From the NCBI RefSeq assembly GCF_040183065.1, contig NW_027185565.1, positions 1,407,501-1,471,500 on the forward strand: DNA of 64,000 nt, written 5' to 3'. Of the stretch, positions 1-10,555 are shown one piece after another. Below the pieces are notes generated by a model, which worked only from the letters and a program-made list of their open reading frames with translations, did not search any database and was not told where the DNA came from. A program made the position numbers and the translations under genes. Source of the DNA: Periplaneta americana. Taxonomy: Eukaryota; Arthropoda; Insecta; Blattodea; Blattidae. The first letter of the stretch is position 1, and the number at the start of each line of letters is the position of its first letter.

Positions 1-899
1 CTGTTATTGTTCTGCTTTTCATTCAGCATCGAATCGATTTAATGGACTACTTGGCCAGTATGTTATAGCTTCAATGAGCATTAATAAATTAGTCCCCTTA
101 ATGATGGTCCTACAGCAAATAACTGCACCGATCAGACAGTACAATCCGGCTTAATAGGGCCAAAAGTGCGTACGTCGATTACAGTACACAGGTTACAGTT
201 TCAACAGTTTCAACTTAAGCTAACATTTTTGGGAAACAACAAAATTCACGCTTGCATTCAGTATTAAAGCCACACAAAAATCTACCAATTGAATTTTGAG
301 ATTCGGGTGCTTCAATAAGCATTTGTTCAGACACAATTTGCCATGAAAAAACAGTTTTCAGCTTCCGATGAAACTTCTGTTCCTTCGATAGCCGCAAAAC
401 CAACAGGTCAAGTAAGACCCAGTCTTGTAAATAGCTGTGGAGGAGAGAAAAATTGGAGTAATATTCTGAAATTACCAAGCCTCGACAAGAGCGTCGTAAA
501 TCAAATAGTTCCATTACAATTAATGGAAAACAGGAAATGAAATATGGTCAGATTTTTCACAGTCGACCGGTCATTAATAACGTGGGATAATGGTATAAAA
601 TGCGAATTGAATAACGCAAGAGAATTCAAATCTAGAATATTTGTTTTATTGAAACGCTCGCAATACACTATATCCAAAAGATCAAACAACTTGTTTATTT
701 CTCTATTTCAGTCTCAGCGTACAAGACTTCCAGATACGTTTAACATAGGATGTTCGGATTTATGTAATTTGCGAAACTGTACTGTGTGCCAGATGGTTGG
801 GTGAACAGCTGAACTCCACATTCGCGTCCTGAACATTAAAGTTTTAGGACACATCGCAAAATAAATGTTCTTGATGTCAGTTTCTCTTTCTCATTGTAG

Positions 900-1024
900 A
901 GAGGAATTCATATCCTGGAGATTGTCACAAGAATCGTCTGCGTTTTGCAGATGATTCCAGAAATGTTTATATAGCTTTAGCTCAACAACTTGAAGATGAC
1001 TGGGAAACTGTTCCAGAACTTTGA
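900..1024 (+). pseudogene. Exon-like segment in unit 1 (terminal exon candidate)
   Basis: A pyrimidine-rich tract ending in TTGTAG at 899 looks like a splice acceptor. It is followed by 125 bp that read in one frame to TGA at 1022-1024. The peptide contains GDCHKNRLRFADDSRN and ends DDWETVPEL. The equivalent segment of unit 2 has the same length, frame and stop. I do not recognise the family. Of about 24 base differences between the two copies only about three are synonymous, so I see no sign of purifying selection, although neither copy is broken. No upstream exon could be established. Confidence 0.4.
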
Positions 1025-1370
1025 AATTCATGTTCCGAAGTGGGGACCACATATAATATTAAATTATTAATTTCACCAGTAGCTCACGGACATCAGTTAA
1101 TAGCTTCGAAGGTTGCTCCCAAGTATTCTATGCAGTTAACACTATTATGTGTGGACAATTACAATGTAATTATTAGCCGAAGAAGTCGGGAAATATTGGT
1201 ACCACTGTCACTTGTACATCAAACTATATCCTAACATCTCGTAAGCGGTAGTTCCATTTACCCAAGAAAATATCGTTTTCCACACGGCGTAACGAGTCTA
1301 AAATATCTGTTGTTAGAGAGGACTCTAGAATGTGTAGAACTTTCATTTAGTACAAGGAAAGATGTATTGC

Positions 1371-1806
1371 CTACGGTGGCTGAGTGGTCAGACCACCACC
1401 TTCTCTCACAGGTAGCCCTGGTTCGATTCCTGGTCAGGTCTAGAATTGTTCTTTAAAACATACATAGTGACACTTTTGGTAGATAATGGTGCAGTAGGAA
1501 TTTTCTTACGTTTCTCCCGTTTCTGTTAATATTAGGCATGAAATTCATTGCGTCATCATTTCTGTAATTCGTCGTCAATTCATAGCATTCCCCGATCGCC
1601 GGCTGGTGTCGCACGGAGGGGTCTCTGCTAGGGACGATTTTGTGTTGCCTGTTCGAAACCTATGTAAGCATCGAACCCTAATATATTGGGATGGTTTTCT
1701 TTTGGATACGCGCCTAGCTTGATTGGTAGCGTAGTAGCTCATAATAAGTCTTAATGCTGGACCACACTATCCTTCTGCGGTAAATTCCATTCCAATACCG
1801 AATAAA
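1371..1806 (+). mobile_element. tRNA-derived SINE inside unit 1
   Basis: It begins with a tRNA-like head: an A-box-like TGGCTGAGTGGTC and a B-box GGTTCGATTCC, both RNA polymerase III promoter elements. A body of about 350 bp follows. The same element occupies the same place in unit 2 (5870-6305), and its tail is present in unit 3. Unit 4 has an uninterrupted site near 15791 (GACGTCGGCCTC), so the element went in before units 1-3 separated. Confidence 0.7.
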
Positions 1807-2123
1807 TACGTCGGCATCATTGATGTATCAAGTGTCCCTACGGAAAAATCTGAAGAAACAATTATAAATAAAAGATCTGAAGAAATATGTTTACACAATG
1901 ATACTGTAAATAACTGTCCAAATTGGACCGGGAAATACTTCATTCTCTGACTGAGAATCATAAAAAGCAGTGAAATTTTTTACAAGATTAAAATGTGTAA
2001 GGTCCGGGCTATTGGAGCACATAGGGGACGCCGTTCTTAAGAATTGCAGAGAGATTAGCATGTGTTCCCAAAGAATTTTCCTAATTCAAAAAAATCAATC
2101 TAAAATCAGAAAATAAAAAAAAG

Positions 2124-3974
2124 AGTTTAACAATATTACTTCTGTAATAAACTCTCCCATTAAAAGTTGTCTCTTAGCAGACGACCTTATCTTCTGCAGA
2201 GGTAAAAATGGATCTACAACAAAAGAAATTCTACAATCATGCCTTAACGAAATCCTAAGATGGTCAAAAGAAACTGGTTTTAAATTATCTCCAAGCAAAA
2301 GGAAAAGTATACTATTTTCAAGGAAAAAAGCTGATCATCGTTCCTTTAATCCACAATTGAACGTCATAATAATTCCAACTGTAACAACATTAAAATTATT
2401 AGGAATTATATTTGATAAAAAACTAACATGGTTACCTCAACTCAAGGCTCTGAGAGCTGATTGTCTTCGCAGAATTAATATTTTGAAAATACTGTCTGCA
2501 AACAATTGGGGAGCAGACAGCCATGTATTAATGTGTTCTTATAAGTCCATTGTTCGAGCCAAATTGGATTATGGAGCTATAGTTTACAGTATAATTCAGG
2601 AAAGCCTACTATTTTGAAAATGCTCGATACAATACAGACTTCAGCTCTACGTATAGCTTTCGGAGCATTTAGAGCTTGTCCCACCACAGTATATTTATAG
2701 AAGTTGGTGAAGCGCCATTACACATTCGACGAAAACAACTAAGCATTAACTATGCTCTCAAGACAGCTTCCCTTCCAAATTCTAGAATGTATATGTATGT
2801 TTTCTCCTCTGCCTTTAATCATAGAGTTCTTCCGCAAGTAACACATTCAGTACCATATTCTACAAGATTACAGAAATATCTCAGTGAAATAAATATAGAA
2901 ATCTCTCGGACATCGTCTAAAGAAATAGAAACAAGTATACCACCTTGGAGGATCAAAGTACCATATGTAAATACAGAATTATGCAAATATCCAAAAGAAC
3001 AAACGAATAAAAACATTTATCAACTATTGTTCAACGAAATCTGTGGAAAATATCCAAATTATCTTCATATTTATAAGAATGGTTCCAAAACTGAAGACGG
3101 CACTGCATGTGCAATAGTTTATCCTACCCACATCATGCTGCATACATTACCAACATTTTATACAGTTTACTCTTCTAAACTATATGCAATTGAAAAGGCC
3201 TTTGAGAATGTACTAAAACATCCTGATGGCGATCGGTATCTGCTCTTTACGGATTCTCAATCTGCCATAAAAGCCCTACATAACTCATCCTCTAAATCTC
3301 CACTCATCAACGAAATTCAACATTATTACACTGAGATCTACAATCAATCAAAGCAAATTATCGTAATCTGGATTTCCTCCCATCAAGGTCTGCATGGAAG
3401 TGAACAGAATGAAATGGCAGCAAAAGAAGCAACCCGTCTTCCTATACAGGATATGGACATTGACACTTGGAATAATGATATAGCCACTCACCTTAAAACT
3501 AAGTTAAATGATCTATGGTACTCCAATTGGCTTCAGTCATCTACTAGCAAACTCAGGGAAATTAGAACTGCTTCCAGTTTATCCTATCCAACTAAACATC
3601 TATCAAACGGAATCAAGTTTTCATCAACCGACAACGTATTGGACATTCCAAGCTCACACATGGTTATTTATTAAAGAAGAAACCTCCTCCAGTTTGTAAC
3701 ACTTGCACTGAAACTCTTTCTGTGAAGCACATCATCCAGGACTGTCCTCAATACAATCAGTTACGACAACTAAAAATCCCCAACGATATAGCAAGATCTC
3801 TTGGTGAACCTTCTTACTGCAATAGTGTCATACAGTTTTTCAAGTTAACTGGGTTGTTTGATAAAATTGTGTAATGTTTAGTGTAACTTTCTAAATGTTA
3901 TGTTATTGTTAAAATTAATTCGGGTCGCGATATGACTTTTGTTATATGTTAAAGCGACAATAAATAAATAAATG
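2124..3974 (+). mobile_element. 5'-truncated non-LTR retrotransposon (LINE with RNase H)
   Basis: This is a LINE copy whose 5' half is missing and which ends in a (TAAA)n tail at 3958-3974. A target-site duplication can be seen: AAAAAAAGAG ending at 2123 and AAAAAAGAAGAG at 3975-3986. Tandem units 3 and 4 carry an uninterrupted AAAGAAGAG at the matching place (about 14070 and 16100), so the insertion is specific to unit 1. Order of domains: end of the reverse transcriptase palm, thumb region, RNase H, then a C-terminal CCHC-type zinc knuckle. RT followed by RNase H suggests an I-like (or jockey-related) clade; the clade is inferred. Confidence 0.85.
2126..3874 (+). pseudogene. LINE pol pseudogene: RT C-terminus, RNase H, zinc knuckle
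   Basis: It starts at the RT active-site box LLADDLIF (ADD at 2177-2185) and continues through GIIFDKKLTW and RAKLDYGAIVYS, typical of arthropod LINE RTs. The frame breaks near 2600 and again near 2680, then runs open to 3674. The RNase H domain has YKNGSK near 3072 where the family has a YTDGS-like box, so the first catalytic Asp is Asn. It also has SSKLYAIE (Glu present), LLFTDSQSA (Asp present) and NEMAAKEA where an Asp is normal in the NEMADK-like box. After another frameshift near 3660 the C-terminal CNTC...H....C knuckle reads to a stop at 3872-3874. With at least three frameshifts and two catalytic substitutions it cannot encode an active enzyme. Confidence 0.85.
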
Positions 3975-4555
3975 AAAAAAGAAGAGTATGACAAACGTGA
4001 ATGACTTAGCCTACACAGAGACTGAAATTATCTAAGAACTCCTGTACAGAAGACAGAACTTAGCCAGTTACAAATGCCTTGCAATAAGGAAGCAACACAC
4101 ATTCGTTCCAGAAGACAATACGTAGCCTGTTAAAAGTATGTTTCTTTTACAAGGTACGAAATATTCTTGTACAGGCTTAGAAGATGAACACTCAACTGAA
4201 TTTGAAAAAGATTGGACGATCATATATTTAACAGACAAAAGTTTAATCTGGAGGTTCCTGAGTTAGAAAATATCTTTCTTGCACCAGCTGATGCATTTCC
4301 TTTAATGTGTGTAGCTAATAATTTACTGTAGGTTGAGCTGTTATGTTGAACCAGCATACAGGAACTTCGAGTGTGACAACAGTTCCTGGCTAAAAAGTAT
4401 AGACCAATTGTTCACAAACATTAACGTTTCTGGTAACAATGCTGACTATTATATATCCTGGAAACTAGATGGGGCGTGTTATTGTGTCAGTTTTTGATTC
4501 AGCATCGAATAAATTTAATCATCTACGTGACCAGTAGGTAATGGATTCCTCAAGC

Positions 4556-4640
4556 ATTTATTTATTTATTTAACTATTTATTTATTTATTGTTTGCTAAT
4601 AATTGAAACATAAAATATAATATATACAGAAAAACTTTAG
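4556..4640 (-). mobile_element. TTTA-rich insertion, probably a LINE tail
   Basis: A (TTTA)n tract plus about 45 bp of AT-rich DNA interrupts unit 2 where units 1 and 4 run on. On the minus strand it reads as an (AAAT)n tail, as do the LINE tails elsewhere in this window. Too short to assign. Confidence 0.35.
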
Positions 4641-5416
4641 CTCCAAGAAATAACTCCACCGATCAAACAGTACAATCCCACTTAATAGTGGCAATAGTAC
4701 ACAAGGAATTTACAGTAACACAGGTTACAGCTTTAACACGTTCAACTTCAGTTAACAATTTAGAGAAGCAACAAGATTCTTTCCTGCATTCAATGTTAAA
4801 ATCACACAAAATCTGCCAACAGCATTTGGAGTCTCAGGTGCTTTAACAAGCATTTGTTCGGGCACAGAGTGACTTTAAACAACAGTTTTGAGCTGCTGAT
4901 GAAGTTTCTGTTATTTCGGTAGCTGTAGAACCCATAGGGCAAGTAAGACCGAATCTTGTAACTAGCTTAGGAATGGAGAAATTTTCGAGAAATATTCTTA
5001 ATTTCCCAGCATAGAGACGAAAATCATATTGCAATAGTTGCATGAAAATTAATGGAAGAAGGAATGGATTCTGGTCAGAATTTTCACAGAAAACCAGCCA
5101 TTAATAACATAATGTAACGACATAAAAGTGGGAATGTAATGACGCAACAGAATGCGTAACTGAAGTAAATGTTACATTGTAACGTTTACAATGCACTGTC
5201 TCCAAAAAGAAAGTTAGAACTTACATAAATACTCTATTTCATTTTCTTCATACAAGAATTATGAATATATACAACATAGATGGTTGGAGTTATGTACTCT
5301 ACGAGACTGATGTTTGGAGGAACAGCAGATCTCCATTTCGTGGCCCACAGATCGAAGATTTAGCTCACACCGGAAACTGAATATTTTCTCTATGTTAGTC
5401 TCCTTTCTCATTGTAG

Positions 5417-5541
5417 ACATTAAATCATATCTTGGAGATTGTCAGAAAAGAGTTTCGCGTTTTGCAGATGATTCCAGAAATGCTTGTATTGATTTAGCTT
5501 CAACTCTTCAAGATAACTGGGAAAATGATCCGGAAATTTGA
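5417..5541 (+). pseudogene. Exon-like segment in unit 2
   Basis: This is the counterpart of 900-1024: the acceptor-like TTTCTCATTGTAG ends at 5416, 125 bp follow, and the stop TGA is at the same place. The peptide includes YLGDCQKRVSRFADDSRN and ends DNWENDPEI. About 24 of 38 residues match unit 1. The equivalent in unit 4 keeps the acceptor AG (TTAACAG) but has a 1-bp insertion after the GGAGATGA text. The family is not recognised. Confidence 0.4.
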
Positions 5542-5869
5542 AATTAATCTTATGAAGTGTGGTCCACATATAACACTACAACATTAAATTCACGGACATT
5601 AGTTAATAGCTTCGACGGATGTTCCCAAATATTCTATGCAGTTAACAGAATTATGAGCGGACAGTCATAACATAAATATTTGCCGAACAAACCGGAAAAT
5701 ATTGGTAACACTGTCATATCTACATCGAGCAGTATTCTAACCCATCGTAAGTTGGATATCTATTTACCCATGAAAACATTCATATCGGGCAAACGATCAT
5801 AAGGAATATGTATTTTAAAGGACTCTGGAAAGTGTAGAACTTTCGTTTAATATCAGCAAAGACGTCATC

Positions 5870-6305
5870 TCTGCGGTAGCTGAATAGTCAGACCTCCAGC
5901 TTGTCACGCTGGCGGCCTTGTTTCAAATCGCGGTTATTTTTGGGATATTTCATTGAAAAATTTATAATCGCGCTTGTTGTCGAACAAGGACGCAGTAGTG
6001 TTTTCTCTGAGCTCTTCCGTTTTTGCCCCTTATCAGACATCATTATCATTCTTTCATCATTTCTCCACTTCGTCGTCAATTCAAGGCATTCCTTGATCGG
6101 CGGCCATCCATACACGCTAGGTCCCTAGTAGGGACGAGGTGGATTGCATGGTCGAATTCTGTGTACACAGCGAACACTAGTGTATTCGGACGGTGTGTGT
6201 TTGGGAATACGCCTAACTTGAGGTTTAGCACAATAGATCAGAAAAGGTCGCAGTGTTCGGCCACATTGCCCTCTTCCCGTAAATTTCATTCAAATTCCAA
6301 GGAAA
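5870..6305 (+). mobile_element. tRNA-derived SINE inside unit 2
   Basis: This is the orthologous copy of the SINE at 1371-1806, in the same position relative to unit landmarks. The tRNA-like head (GTAGCTGAATAGTCAGACC, then a weakened B box GTTTCAAATC) is more decayed than in unit 1. ACGTCATCT before and ACGTCACCT after it are probably the target-site duplication. Confidence 0.65.
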
Positions 6306-6656
6306 TACGTCACCTCATTCAGAAATCAAGTGTTTTTGCGGATAATTCTGCAGATCAATTTAAAAATGAAAAAGGCGATAAATTATATTTGTGCAATGAC
6401 ACTGTAAAGATCTGTTCAAACAGCACAGGCAAACACTTAATTCTCTGACTGTGAATCCCGGAAATAATGCATTCTCTGACACGATGAATATGTCAACTCA
6501 CCGGGCTATTGGAACAAATAGCAGACGACATTCTTAAGCACTGCAGAGAGGTACACATGTGTTCCTTAAAAGTGTTCCTAATTCAAAAAATCAATTTAAG
6601 TATGGAGAATATAAAGGTGAGCAAAGCAAAAATGAAGGAGTTACACAGAGACACTT

Positions 6657-7163
6657 AAATTAACTAACAAGGGTTGTGCGTGACATCGAACGCTCAGAAC
6701 CGCACGAAAATGTGCTTAAAATATAAATCGCTCATCCCAAAAACAGTGGTATGAGTCATTTCAATACACAACTCAGATGTTGTCTCCTAGCGCCATTCGA
6801 CGGTTGTAAGTTGCACCTGCACTAAGAAACACTTACTCTAGTTATGTGAAGAGTATAGCTGCAGTAGGAGGCCGTCTTTTGGAGTGTTCGGTTTAGGTTA
6901 GAGTCTAACAGTATACATCAATATCATGTGGCGAATTAATCTCATGAATGTTGTCAAAATGTTAGAGGCAAAGTTGCGACGTGCTGAATATGGAAACGTA
7001 ATCGGAGTCGAGAATATGGAGTTCACGAACGTGTTATACTGTATAGCATAATAATACACAAATTCAATGGGGATGACACAGAAATGCATGAGGATACGTT
7101 GGTTAGATATAGTGATTTTGAAGGACAGAAAGAGCCCGTACCTGAAGTTAGCTCTTCCAGCAG
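6657..7163. other. Anonymous DNA left of the Tc1 element
   Basis: No gene recognised. The last 85 bp before the Tc1 element read openly on the plus strand (MHEDTLVRYSDFEGQKEPV, then a Ser run). If the transposon and one TA are removed, the frame continues across the insertion as SSSSTRLSSPEEQEPSN and on to about 8657. This could be an old coding fragment interrupted by Tc1, but it matches no family I know. Confidence 0.3.
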
Positions 7164-7165
7164 TA

Positions 7166-8508
7166 CAGTAGCGTGCAAATTAATCCGAACACGACATATT
7201 TTCACATTTTCTGTCATTGTTGGCCTCACAGCTGCTCATACCGCCTTAATTGACATCTGTAGCACGTGTAATTCCATTGTTGAAGGTCAGTCATTATTTT
7301 TTTTATAATATGTGACATTTTGCCTGTTGTTTTGTACTTATAAGCATTTCAGTTGTGTTGAAGACTTAATACTGCAATCCTGTGTACATTCTGTCGTCTT
7401 CACAAATGGATACAACTCCACGAAAACTGTCTAAAATTATAACATTAGCAGAGCATTCTTCTATGACACAGAGGCAAATTGCTGCAGAATGTCACATCGG
7501 TTTGGCTACTGTTAATTCGATCATAAAAAGATACAGGGAGACTAGATCCATCACACCCCGGAAAAAAGGAAACTGTGGCCGGAAAAGGAAGACTTCACCT
7601 GCAGATGATCGTTTAATTGTCAGGAAAAGTAAATTAAATCCTAGACTATCTGCTGTCGACTTTACCCGCGAGTTAATGGCTACCACTGGGGCGAATATTC
7701 ACGTCACAACAGTGCGGCGTAGGCTTTTGGAAGTTGGACGAAGGGCTCATAAGCCTATTAAGAAGCAACTGCTAACCCCTGTTATGTGCAAAAAACGCTC
7801 AATGTGGGCAAAGTTACATCAATACTGGACAGTGAATGACTGGAAGAATGTACTTTTTTCAGGTGAGTCTCATTTCGAGGTCCACGGCCACCGTGTTTCT
7901 TACGTACGGAAAGGATCCGAAAAAGTAACAGCATCTCATCTCCAACAAGCACCAAAATACCCCCCTAAAGTAATGTTTTGGAGTTGTTTTACAAATGAAG
8001 GGCCTGGAGCATTAATACCTATCAAGGGAATGATGAATTCTGACAAATATATTCACTTATTGGAAACCAGAATCGTACCCCAGCTGCAAAAATCATTTCC
8101 GGATGGCAGAGGTATGTTCCAACAAGACATGGCACCATGTCATACGTCTCGAAAAACTACAGAATTCTTCAATAAGAAGAATGGTGAGGTACTCCCCTGG
8201 CCAGGCAACTCACCCGACATCAACCCCATTGAGAACTTGTGGTCAATTTGCAAAAGAAGAATGCAAAATATGGATTGTTCTACAAAGGAGAAGATGATTT
8301 CTGCCCTCATTGGTGTATGGTTTCGCGATGAAGAAATGAAGAATATTTGTGGGAAATTAGTGGAATCCATGCCAAATCGTCTGAGAGCTGTTATTAGGAA
8401 CAAGGGAGGCCACATAGATTACGAGGTATGTCTTAGATCCTTTTTTATCCCGTTTGAGTGTTTTTTGTATAAGTAATTACGTTGTTCGGATTAATTTGCA
8501 CGCTACTC
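7166..8508 (+). mobile_element. Complete Tc1-type DNA transposon
   Basis: This 1343-bp element is bounded by TA target duplications at 7164-7165 and 8509-8510. Its terminal inverted repeats are about 30 bp: the left end reads CAGTAGCGTGCAAATTAATC and the right end is the reverse complement of GAGTAGCGTGCAAATTAATC, with one terminal mismatch and a 1-bp difference further in. It contains one intact transposase ORF (7406-8476). Intact TIRs and ORF suggest it is much younger than the surrounding tandem units. Confidence 0.95.
7406..8476 (+). CDS. Tc1-family transposase, intact ORF, first catalytic Asp replaced
   Basis: A full-length, uninterrupted ORF of 356 codons beginning at ATG 7406 (an upstream in-frame GTG is not needed). 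The N-terminus holds a paired-like helix-turn-helix region (MTQRQIAAECHIGLATVNSI) followed by a basic GRKRKT segment. The C-terminal half has the DDE landmarks: FQQDMAPCHTS with Asp at residue 241, and SPDINPIENLW with Glu at residue 276. The 34-residue spacing is the Tc1 DD34E signature. The first motif reads FSGESHF instead of FSDES-like, so residue 153 is Gly where the metal-binding Asp should be. From family knowledge this should abolish strand cleavage. The protein may still bind its TIRs. It lies between the TIRs with no other gene in the element. Confidence 0.93.
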   Translation: MDTTPRKLSKIITLAEHSSMTQRQIAAECHIGLATVNSIIKRYRETRSITPRKKGNCGRKRKTSPADDRLIVRKSKLNPRLSAVDFTRELMATTGANIHVTTVRRRLLEVGRRAHKPIKKQLLTPVMCKKRSMWAKLHQYWTVNDWKNVLFSGESHFEVHGHRVSYVRKGSEKVTASHLQQAPKYPPKVMFWSCFTNEGPGALIPIKGMMNSDKYIHLLETRIVPQLQKSFPDGRGMFQQDMAPCHTSRKTTEFFNKKNGEVLPWPGNSPDINPIENLWSICKRRMQNMDCSTKEKMISALIGVWFRDEEMKNICGKLVESMPNRLRAVIRNKGGHIDYEVCLRSFFIPFECFLYK

Positions 8509-8510
8509 TA

Positions 8511-9469
8511 CAAGACTTTCATCCCCAGAGGAACAGGAACCTTCAAATCTCCACCCAAAATGTAGAGGCCCAATGCATTACAAGATATTGATGACAACAT
8601 ACAGGAGAACATCTATGAAGACTATTACAATTGTGGCTTCAACTCCTATAACACTATAAGTGCATTCGAAGTAAATAAAATTGCAAGTTAATATTAGATC
8701 ATGTGACTAGCAAAAGGCGAGTTCTAGTTCACTTCAAGGGAAACAGGCTGTCACAATTAAAAACTTTAGAAAGAATATGTAATGTGAAATTTGATAAATC
8801 AAGAGCTTATGGAGCTGAAGTTCACTATTAGCTTCTCCAAATGTGGGCACTAGAAGCGTCTACTGTTTGGCCTGGACAATTTCACAGCTTCCATTAATTT
8901 TATCAAGGAACTGAATATGCCATTTCTTCCTTACATATTACTCTGTTCGTCACACGTAAGGACATACAAGAAGATCATACTATTCGTCAGAAGGCACAAG
9001 GGCAGTGGTCGGAATTTTCCGTGCACTGTGATGTCATACCACAGAGCCGCCACGCTCTTTGCTCGGCAATCTCTGGATACTGAGCACAGCGTGGAGAGAA
9101 GGTTGAGCTGAACAGTGACGTTACGGGGCCTATCTACTGACAGAGCGCGATCCTTTCTTCTGAGATAGTATGGGAACAGCACAATTACAATACATTTGTA
9201 CGAAAACAAAACCGTAAAACCGTGATAAATCAATGTAGCATAATATTTTGGTTTGTATTCAAATTTAATCTACTTACTATAACATGAAATTCAGAATACA
9301 GCCAGCTGCAGAAGCGTTCGCATATATAAATGAGGCTCCGAAACTCTTGTTGGCATTCATGAATGTTGAACAGCAACATGTGTTGGTGATTTGTGGTGTT
9401 GTGGTTATGTTAGCATTAGATTATAATTATTTTAGCTATATTATTGTATAATATATAAGTAATTGAACA
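8511..9469. other. Region between Tc1 and the CCDC86-like pseudogene
   Basis: No gene found. It contains the right half of the open frame interrupted by Tc1 (to about 8657) and a GC-richer patch at 9000-9170. Nothing recognised. Confidence 0.3.
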
Positions 9470-9945
9470 ATGAAAATTATAAAACTGGAAGATATTCTTC
9501 CTCAAACAAAAGCACCTGAAGATGATAAAAATGAAGAACAGCACATTGAAAATGACAGCAGTGAAGAACCTGATTCAGATAAAAAAATAAGAAAGCCACT
9601 TCAGTCTCTTGTGGACGACCAAAATCCGGAACAGTATGGAAAGAGAAAAGAAAAAGTTTCTCATCAGTTATTAAAACACAAAGATTAAGACTATCTAAAG
9701 AGAAAAAGGATCTACTAAGACAGGAATTTAAGAATGTTAAAAATCATTCGAGAGCTTTGATAGAAGATAAAAAAGGAGAAAGAAGAAAGACGTCTTCGTA
9801 GGCAGAAAACTTGAAACGACAAGAAGAAAATAGAAGGAAATCAGAAATAGTTGAAGTGAATAAGAATACAGCCAAAATAAAGATAATGAAGAAGAAGCAC
9901 CTACGACAAATTGAGAAGAGAGATACAATAGTCGTAACAAAGTAA
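9470..9945 (+). pseudogene. CCDC86: CCDC86/Cgr1-like coiled-coil protein, probable processed pseudogene
   Basis: Starting at ATG 9470, an acidic N-terminus (EDDKNEEQHIENDSSEEPDS) is followed, after a frameshift near 9660, by a Lys/Glu/Arg-rich region. The blocks [38 protein letters not shown] and TIVVTK match what I remember of the conserved C-terminus of the nucleolar CCDC86/Cgr1 family (60S ribosome biogenesis in yeast). The middle keeps KTQRLRLSKEKKDLLRQEF. Near 9785-9800 compensating indels leave an in-frame TAG, although RRLRR can be read in the next frame. There is no intron between N- and C-terminal blocks. That, with the frameshifts, points to a retrotransposed copy. I see no clear poly(A) tail or target-site duplication, so an old decayed gene is the alternative. 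Confidence 0.65.
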
Positions 9946-9949
9946 CAAG

Positions 9950-10507
9950 AAAACTATTACCGATACTCTCTACTTCTAAAGTTTAAAAAATATATTAAGG
10001 GATATGAATTTGAGCCGAGCTCGACGTCTCAACGGGCATACTTCTCCGTTATACCACCGATAGTGTGCACTCTCCTCATAGGATACTGACAGCGTCCTCT
10101 TTTTCCCTTCACTTCTTCTCTTCTAAATCCTAATTGGCCGGTTAGATTATGATGTATTCGAGAGAGAGGGAAGGCGAGTTTTCCTGTTTACGGTTAAAAG
10201 TACGGAACGACACTCGGGAACAAGTCGTCGATTGGAAAGGTTAAACTTGGGAACAGATTGTTGGTTTGAGAGATTGTGCTTGGGAATTCGTCGTTTGGAA
10301 AGGTTCTATTGAGAATGTATTATCGTTGTTTGTACTATGTGCTCCACTCAGATATTTGCATCATGTAGTTAGCTTGGCTTAGCCATTTGGTTGCTTTCTA
10401 TCTGTGTCTTTTCATACACTTGATGTACTGATTTACTGTTGTTGTCGTAATACTAGCTGGAGAGCTTATTTACCCAGTAGAATTATATGTAGATAGAAGG
10501 ATACTTG

Positions 10508-10555
<48 letters not shown>

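Larger units (their letters stand above)
1..4477. repeat. Tandem unit 1 (about 2.6 kb, split by a LINE)
   Basis: First of four diverged head-to-tail copies of one unit. Bases 1-2123 and 3987-4477 align by eye with 4478-6656 and with 13640-16290 over many landmarks: the start with TTCAGCATCGAAT, the track AACACAGGTTACAG, the exon-like FADDSRN segment and the end with CAACTGACCT-like text. Without the LINE at 2124-3974 the unit is about 2.6 kb. The junction to unit 2 near 4477 has the same flanking text as the unit 3/4 junction near 14503, which shows tandem arrangement rather than dispersed copies. I judge identity between copies to be roughly 70-80%, so the duplication is old. Confidence 0.8.
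4478..6656. repeat. Tandem unit 2 (3' end missing)
   Basis: It aligns with unit 1 from its first bases (GTGTTATTGT..., TTCAGCATCGAAT) through the exon-like segment, the SINE and the tail up to about 6656 (ACACAGAGACACTTAAATT). There it stops abruptly, about 440 bp short of the unit end seen in units 1 and 3. The next 7 kb are unrelated insertions and anonymous DNA. A TTTA-rich insertion at 4556-4640 is absent from units 1 and 4. Confidence 0.75.

Noticed and set aside
5901..6448. Overlapping open frames across the SINE and tail of tandem unit 2
   Set aside because: They run through SINE sequence and are not kept in units 1, 3 and 4.
9365..9385. Word GTTGAACAGCAAC shared with the TIR of the 19.8-kb MITE
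   Set aside because: Only 13 bp match and no inverted partner exists nearby; treated as chance.
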